Position numbers and translations under genes: made by a program. A stretch of DNA of 64,000 bases, from positions 1 to 64,000 of the forward strand of contig CAVXUW010000002.1 in assembly GCA_963765105.1 (NCBI GenBank). Direction: 5' to 3'. Below are positions 59,816-64,000 of the stretch, in pieces. The number at the start of each line of letters is the position of its first letter. The stretch's first letter is position 1. The DNA is from CALMEC01 sp963765105 (GTDB lineage Bacteria > Actinomycetota > Thermoleophilia > Miltoncostaeales > Miltoncostaeaceae). The notes under the pieces were generated by a model. It worked only from the letters and a program-made list of their open reading frames with translations, was not told the origin of the DNA and made no database searches.

Positions 59816-61033
59816 GTGCGCTTCAAAGTTCTCGATCCATCCGACCACCCGGCATTCCTCGACCTGCCCTGGCACCAGCCGCTGGTCGAGTGGGACACGT
59901 CGCGCATCGTCGACATTCCGCAAGGTCTCCACCGGCACGTCGTGCGCTTTCTCGACTACGACGGAACGCTCTACGTGGTGAAAGAACTCCCTGAACCGCT
60001 GGCCCATCGCGAGTTGCGGATTCTGCGTGCGCTCACCGGCCTGCACGTCCCGTGTGTGGAAGGGGTTGGGGTGGTTACCGAACGTGGGCCGGCGTGTGGC
60101 GGCAACGGGATCGTCATCACTCGGCACCTGACGTTCTCCCTCTCGTTGCGCGTTCTCCTGATGGATGGCCGCATGCCACACCTGCACGAGCGCGTGCTCG
60201 ATGCCACGGTCGGCATGTTGGTGCGCAACCACGTGGCCGGTTTTTTCTGGGGCGACTGCTCGCTCGCCAACACGCTCTTTCGGCGTGACGCCGGGGCTCT
60301 GACGGCGTACGTCGTCGACGTCGAGACCGGTGAGCTGCATGCTCACCTCAGCGAGGGTCAGCGAATGACCGACCTCCACATTGCCACCGAGAACCTGGCC
60401 GGGGGTTTGGCCGACCTCATCGCCTCAGGAACGTTGTCCACGGATGTCGACCCGGTCGAAACTGCCGACCAGGTCGAGGGGCGCTACCGGCAACTCTGGG
60501 CAGAGATCACCGACGAACAGAGCTTCGGCACCAGCGAGGGGTACTTGCTCGAGGAGCGCATCCGGCGGATCAACGATCTGGGTTTCGACGTGGGGGAGAT
60601 CGAGCTCGCCCACACCTCCGATGGCGACCACTTCCATCTCATTCCGCGCATCGTCGAGGTTGGCTTCCACGGCCCGCGCCTGTTCGAGTTGACCGGGCTG
60701 CGGGCGCAGGAGAATCAGGCGCGCGGTCTCCTCAACGACATCTCCCGTTTTCGCTCCGAGTTGGAAGTGCAGCGCGGGCGCCCCGTCAGCGAGGCGATCG
60801 CGGCGGTCCGCTGGTTCGACGCGCTCTTCGATCCCACCACCGGCGCGGTCCCCGCCGAGCTGCTTGTGAAGCTCGAGCCGGCCGAGATCTACCACCAGAT
60901 CCTCGAGCACCGCTACTTCCTCTCGGAGGCCCAGGGCGCCGACGTGGGCATGCCCGAGGCGGTTGCCTCATATGTTGATCAGGTGCTTCGTCACGCCCCG
61001 GATGAGCAGCGCGTCATCGACCCCACCAACTAG
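59816..61033 (+). CDS. DUF4032 protein with lipopolysaccharide-kinase-like domain
   Basis: A 405-residue protein of a mainly actinobacterial family. The first 200 residues resemble the WaaP/Kdo-kinase fold: VVRFLDYDGTLYVVKELPEP (Lys and Glu), RELRILRAL, LVRNHVAGFFWGDCSLANTL (HxD-like NHVAGFFWGD followed by Asn) and AYVVDVETGEL (DxE). The second half is DUF4032 (HTSDGDHFHLIPRIVEVGFH). Substrate and role are unknown. GTG at 59816 has GGAGG six bases upstream and is preferred to the GTG at 59804. Divergent from lacI across 55 bases, which contain the operator, so co-regulation is possible. Confidence 0.85.
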   Translation: MRFKVLDPSDHPAFLDLPWHQPLVEWDTSRIVDIPQGLHRHVVRFLDYDGTLYVVKELPEPLAHRELRILRALTGLHVPCVEGVGVVTERGPACGGNGIVITRHLTFSLSLRVLLMDGRMPHLHERVLDATVGMLVRNHVAGFFWGDCSLANTLFRRDAGALTAYVVDVETGELHAHLSEGQRMTDLHIATENLAGGLADLIASGTLSTDVDPVETADQVEGRYRQLWAEITDEQSFGTSEGYLLEERIRRINDLGFDVGEIELAHTSDGDHFHLIPRIVEVGFHGPRLFELTGLRAQENQARGLLNDISRFRSELEVQRGRPVSEAIAAVRWFDALFDPTTGAVPAELLVKLEPAEIYHQILEHRYFLSEAQGADVGMPEAVASYVDQVLRHAPDEQRVIDPTN

Positions 61034-61617
61034 TTCGGCCTGGCCTGCGCCCGCTGACGGGCGCGCCAGGCACGCGCCTTGACGCGTGAGCCGCACGCGC
61101 GGGTTGAGCACCATGTCCCCGAGCGGTTGTACGACTGGTCGTAGATCACCCAGTGGCAATGACCGCAGGCTTTCAGTCGCGTCCAGGTGTCGTCCTGAAA
61201 CGCCACGAAGATCGCCTCCGCGAGGGCGGCGAAGTAAGCGTTGAGACCGCCGCGCACGGCCGAGAAGTGCGGCGACGGGAGCAGCTTGATCGTCACGGCA
61301 ACCTCGGCAAGGGATGCCTCGATCGCCGCGGCTCCATGCTCGGGGCCCGTCGTCACCAGCTCTCGGATCGCCGAGCGAAATGCAACGACACGTTCGAGAT
61401 CGTCCCGTGTGCGGCGTCCCGGTCCAAAGCCCTCCCGCCCAAGCCACCGCGCCAGCTCGGCCGTTGTGCGAAGGATGTCTGCACCCGATTCCATGTTCTG
61501 GGTGTTACACAGGCGCCGTACGCGCTCGAGCTCGGCCGGAGCCTCGCGTCCCGCGGGCCAACTGGCGTCAGGAATCATGAGGCTGGCGGCGTCCACCGGG
61601 TGGTTCTTTGCGCTCAT
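61030..61617 (-). CDS. CGNR zinc-finger (ABATE-domain) regulator
   Basis: A 195-residue protein. The N-terminal ABATE-like stress-sensing region (about 25-140) ends in a C-terminal CGNR zinc finger: LKACGHCHWVIYDQSYNRSG and TWCSTRACGSRVKARAWRAR. The four cysteines follow the C-x2-C ... C-x4-C pattern, and the CGNR box reads CGSR. Such proteins are probable transcription regulators in Actinomycetota. Its stop overlaps the DUF4032 stop as CTAG. Targets unknown; the FtsX-like gene begins 28 bases away divergently. Confidence 0.9.
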   Translation of the reverse strand: MSAKNHPVDAASLMIPDASWPAGREAPAELERVRRLCNTQNMESGADILRTTAELARWLGREGFGPGRRTRDDLERVVAFRSAIRELVTTGPEHGAAAIEASLAEVAVTIKLLPSPHFSAVRGGLNAYFAALAEAIFVAFQDDTWTRLKACGHCHWVIYDQSYNRSGTWCSTRACGSRVKARAWRARQRAQARPN

Positions 61618-61644
61618 CGAGCATCAGTGTAGCGTTACCAGCGA

Positions 61645-64000
61645 ATGACAAATGACCGTCAACACCGATTCGGCGCGATTGCCACCGTTCTTCGTCTCGC
61701 GGCACAGCGTCAACGTGCACGTCCATTGCGTGGCGCCCTCGTCTCACTCGGGGTCGCCGCGGCAACGGCGACGGTCCTTGGCGTGTTTGGTGGCGGCTTG
61801 ATCTCCTCGGATCTTCGGGTCCGATCGGCACTCGACAGCGTGAGTGATGCGGAGCGTTCCGTGCGTTTCCTCTGGCGTGGAACGAGCCCCGCGGATGGGC
61901 TGGCGGCGCTCGATCGACAGGTGGCCGCACCCGTCGCCGAACTCACCTCCGGGCCAGTAGCTCGGTCAGTCCAGCTACGTGAACTCAACCTCGGTGGACG
62001 GGGCGTGGTTTTGACCGCCGTCGGCGACGCCCCTCGGTGGTTGGATGTCGTAGCGGGTTCGCTCCCTGGGCCCTGCCGGCCCGAGCGCTGCGAGGTGGTC
62101 CAGGTCGCTGGGGCGGAGACACCCGTCCGCGGGGTGGACGGCGCCCGCGTCGTTGTGGTGGGAACCGCGCGACTGCGCTCCAACCTTCCGTTCGGTGATC
62201 TGGTGGGGGCGCGCTCCGCGCAGGGATCCTTCTCGGACACCCCGGTTCTTGTGGCGAGTGACCGTGAGGGGCTGTCAGCGCTGCCGGGTCTGTCGTTTGC
62301 CTACCGCACCTACACCTGGTCGGCGGCGGTGTCCCAACGTCAGGCCCACCCCTGGTCCATCGATGCCCTGCTGGGTCGTCAGGCGCGGTTGGGGCAGCAG
62401 CTGGCCGCCGCCGATGGTGGCTTTGGGCTCACCGCTCCCGAGGGCGCGTTGGTGGAGGCACGTGACGCCAGCCGACGGGCGGCCAGCCGCATTCAGCTGA
62501 TCGGCGGAGTCGCCGCCGCTCTCGTTTTTGGCTTTGCGTTGCTCGCGGCCATGGCGCTCCGTGACGAACACGCCGAGGAGCGCGATCGCCTCGCACGTCG
62601 CGGTGCCGGGCGGGGTCTACGGGCACTCTTCACGGCCGCGGAGCGGGCGTGGATGGCGCTGGTGGGCGTGGTGATCGGCTCCGCACTCGCCGTTGCCGTT
62701 GTTTGGCTCATTGCTCGGCGAGCCGATGTGGATGCCGGTGAGGTGCTTCGACAGTCGCTTCTTTCCTCATCGGGGCTGATTCGTGCGGGGCTCGTGTGGG
62801 TCGCGACGACGATGATTCTCGTGATCGCTCAACGCCCTCCTCCCCCGGAAGGGTCAGCGGGGCGTATTCATCTCGTCGACGTTGCCGCCGCGGGAGGCCT
62901 CGCGGCAATCGCCCTGGCGGCGGCACGGGGAAGTACCGACCCCGATCGCCTGTCCGGTCGCGATTCCGACCCTCTGCTCATGGTGCTGCCGGTGGCGGCC
63001 GCACTTGTGGCGGGCATCGTCATTGCACGCCTGTTCGGTCCGCTCATGCGGCTCGTCGAACGGCGTGCCCGGCACGCGCGGATGTCGACGCGTCTTGCGC
63101 TCGTCGCATTGGCGCGCCGACCGGGCCGCTCGGCGCTCACCGCTGCGTTCTTGGTAATGGGCCTCGGCCTTGCCGTCTTCGCACAGACCTACCGGGCCAC
63201 GCTGCAACGCGGCAACACCGACCAGGCGACGTTTGTCGTGCCGCGCGACCTCACCATCACTCAGGGATCACGGCCGCGCCCGCCGGTTGCGGCGGACATC
63301 AACCTGCCGCCGGGCGCCACAGTCGAATCAATCCTGCGGCAGCCGGTATCCATTCGGGGGGCGAGCCTTCCGCAGAGCGCAACGCTTCTGGGGGTTCCCG
63401 CGTCCCGCCTCGGCGATGGATGGCGGGGAGACTTCTCCGATACCAGTGCCGAGGAGCTCACACGCCGTCTTGCCCCGGTCGCCGACACCCGCCTCACCGG
63501 CGTCGATCTTCCTGCCGCGGCCACATCGGTTCGGTTCCCGGCCCGGCAGATCTCGGGTCCCGCCGTCGACGTGCGCCTCGTCGTGCAGACCGCTGACGGC
63601 GCCACCGAAGCCCTGGTCCTTGCTCCCACCGGCAACGGCACGTTGGCCGGACCGATTGGCGACAGCGTGCGCGGTGGGCGCATCGTCGGGATCGAGGCGG
63701 TTCTCACGCCGGCGCAACAGATCAACGTTGGCCATTCCGAAGGCGAGGGCCGGGGCAGTGATTCGGTCGTGGGGACCATGGCACTCGGGCCGCTTGTGGC
63801 GGAGCCCGGCGGTGCGACCGTCGCCGACTGGTCGGGGTGGGATGGTCAGGGTGCAATGGCGATTGTGGCGCGAAACGGTCCGACCGTTGACGTTCGCTAC
63901 GTCCTCGGACGTGAGAAGCGGGCGCTCTTTCGCGCCGCACAACCGTGGGACAACGGGCCGCTTCCCGTCCTGGTCAGTGACGACCTCGCGCGCCAGGCCG
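61645..64000 (+). CDS. FtsX-like ABC-type permease, 3' end cut off by the window
   Basis: An open frame of more than 785 codons with no stop before the window end. The N-terminus has a membrane helix (LRGALVSLGVAAATATVLGV, about residues 30-50). A long exported domain of about 230 residues follows, then helices near 290-320 (IQLIGGVAAALVFGFALLAA), 335-360 and beyond, with the FtsX-type cytoplasmic ALRDEHAEERDRLARRGAGR, and a second membrane block (RLALVALARRPGRSALTAAF) and exported domain. The duplicated layout is that of FtsX/MacB permeases working with an ATPase, for lipoprotein or peptide extrusion. ATPase gene not seen. Adjacent CGNR gene is divergent. Confidence 0.82.
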   Translation, partial: MTNDRQHRFGAIATVLRLAAQRQRARPLRGALVSLGVAAATATVLGVFGGGLISSDLRVRSALDSVSDAERSVRFLWRGTSPADGLAALDRQVAAPVAELTSGPVARSVQLRELNLGGRGVVLTAVGDAPRWLDVVAGSLPGPCRPERCEVVQVAGAETPVRGVDGARVVVVGTARLRSNLPFGDLVGARSAQGSFSDTPVLVASDREGLSALPGLSFAYRTYTWSAAVSQRQAHPWSIDALLGRQARLGQQLAAADGGFGLTAPEGALVEARDASRRAASRIQLIGGVAAALVFGFALLAAMALRDEHAEERDRLARRGAGRGLRALFTAAERAWMALVGVVIGSALAVAVVWLIARRADVDAGEVLRQSLLSSSGLIRAGLVWVATTMILVIAQRPPPPEGSAGRIHLVDVAAAGGLAAIALAAARGSTDPDRLSGRDSDPLLMVLPVAAALVAGIVIARLFGPLMRLVERRARHARMSTRLALVALARRPGRSALTAAFLVMGLGLAVFAQTYRATLQRGNTDQATFVVPRDLTITQGSRPRPPVAADINLPPGATVESILRQPVSIRGASLPQSATLLGVPASRLGDGWRGDFSDTSAEELTRRLAPVADTRLTGVDLPAAATSVRFPARQISGPAVDVRLVVQTADGATEALVLAPTGNGTLAGPIGDSVRGGRIVGIEAVLTPAQQINVGHSEGEGRGSDSVVGTMALGPLVAEPGGATVADWSGWDGQGAMAIVARNGPTVDVRYVLGREKRALFRAAQPWDNGPLPVLVSDDLARQA

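Noticed and set aside
1..64000. tRNA or rRNA genes and insertion sequences
   Set aside because: No acceptor/TPsiC-like pairs, rRNA signatures, transposase motifs or paired terminal repeats were seen in the intergenic regions.

Overview
The window is 64 kb of high-GC, densely packed bacterial DNA. Gene content points to Actinomycetota: a DUF4032 protein, a sigma factor followed by a CU044_5270-type protein, an ECF sigma/DGPF pair, GTG-rich starts and 4-base start/stop overlaps. A Thermoleophilia-like lineage is possible, but that is inference. No rRNA, tRNA, CRISPR array or transposon was found.

Layout. 0-4.1 kb (+): the end of an HtrA protease, then MoxR ATPase, DUF58 and two VWA membrane proteins. 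4.1-12.2 kb (-): a complete D-xylose operon, xylB-xylA-xylF-xylG-xylH, then a ROK repressor and an aldose epimerase. 12.2-20.2 kb: an FAD oxidase, a GGDEF protein, a secreted protein, a cyclase, a DUF4143 ATPase behind a 23-bp tandem repeat, rhodanese/SufE, and an ECF sigma with its DGPF partner. 20.6-24.3 kb: a TrxR-like enzyme and a cupin, divergent from an XRE-cupin regulator, then a sigma factor with a membrane partner. 24.5-29.8 kb: OsmC, YdeI, 4-OT and nadB-nadC-nadA, divergent from an NrtR regulator. 29.9-33 kb: a secreted protein, a SIMPL protein, a HAD phosphatase and a VapBC-like toxin-antitoxin pair. 33-41.4 kb (-): an eight-gene sugar or polyol operon (FGGY kinase, binding protein, permease, ATPase, DeoR, PfkB kinase, SDR, Gfo/Idh), divergent from a ROK fructokinase. 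42.4-51.2 kb: a zinc ribbon, an isocitrate-dehydrogenase-like enzyme, AzlCD, a large membrane hydrolase, a methyltransferase, a drug-type ABC exporter and TerC behind a yybP-ykoY-type riboswitch. 51.2-59.8 kb (-): a LacI-controlled oligosaccharide operon with a GH32-like hydrolase, a UgpC-type ATPase and a debranching-type glucosidase. 59.8-64 kb: a DUF4032 kinase-like protein, a CGNR regulator and a truncated FtsX-like permease.

Three binding-protein sugar importers, three sugar kinases, four sugar regulators (ROK, DeoR, LacI and probably XRE-cupin) and two glycosidases make this a carbohydrate-uptake stretch of a soil or water heterotroph. Each importer has a strong hairpin directly after its binding-protein gene.

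Twelve genes carry apparent single-base frameshifts, mostly an extra base in a short G/C run, although both halves of each protein stay well conserved. I read most of these as consensus errors rather than decay. The most unusual items are the tandem-repeat control region before the DUF4143 ATPase, a sugar permease with a triplicated TM-loop-TM module, two likely CTG starts in CTGA overlaps, a split alpha/beta hydrolase embedded in a large membrane protein, and convergent genes that repeatedly share a CTAG stop overlap.
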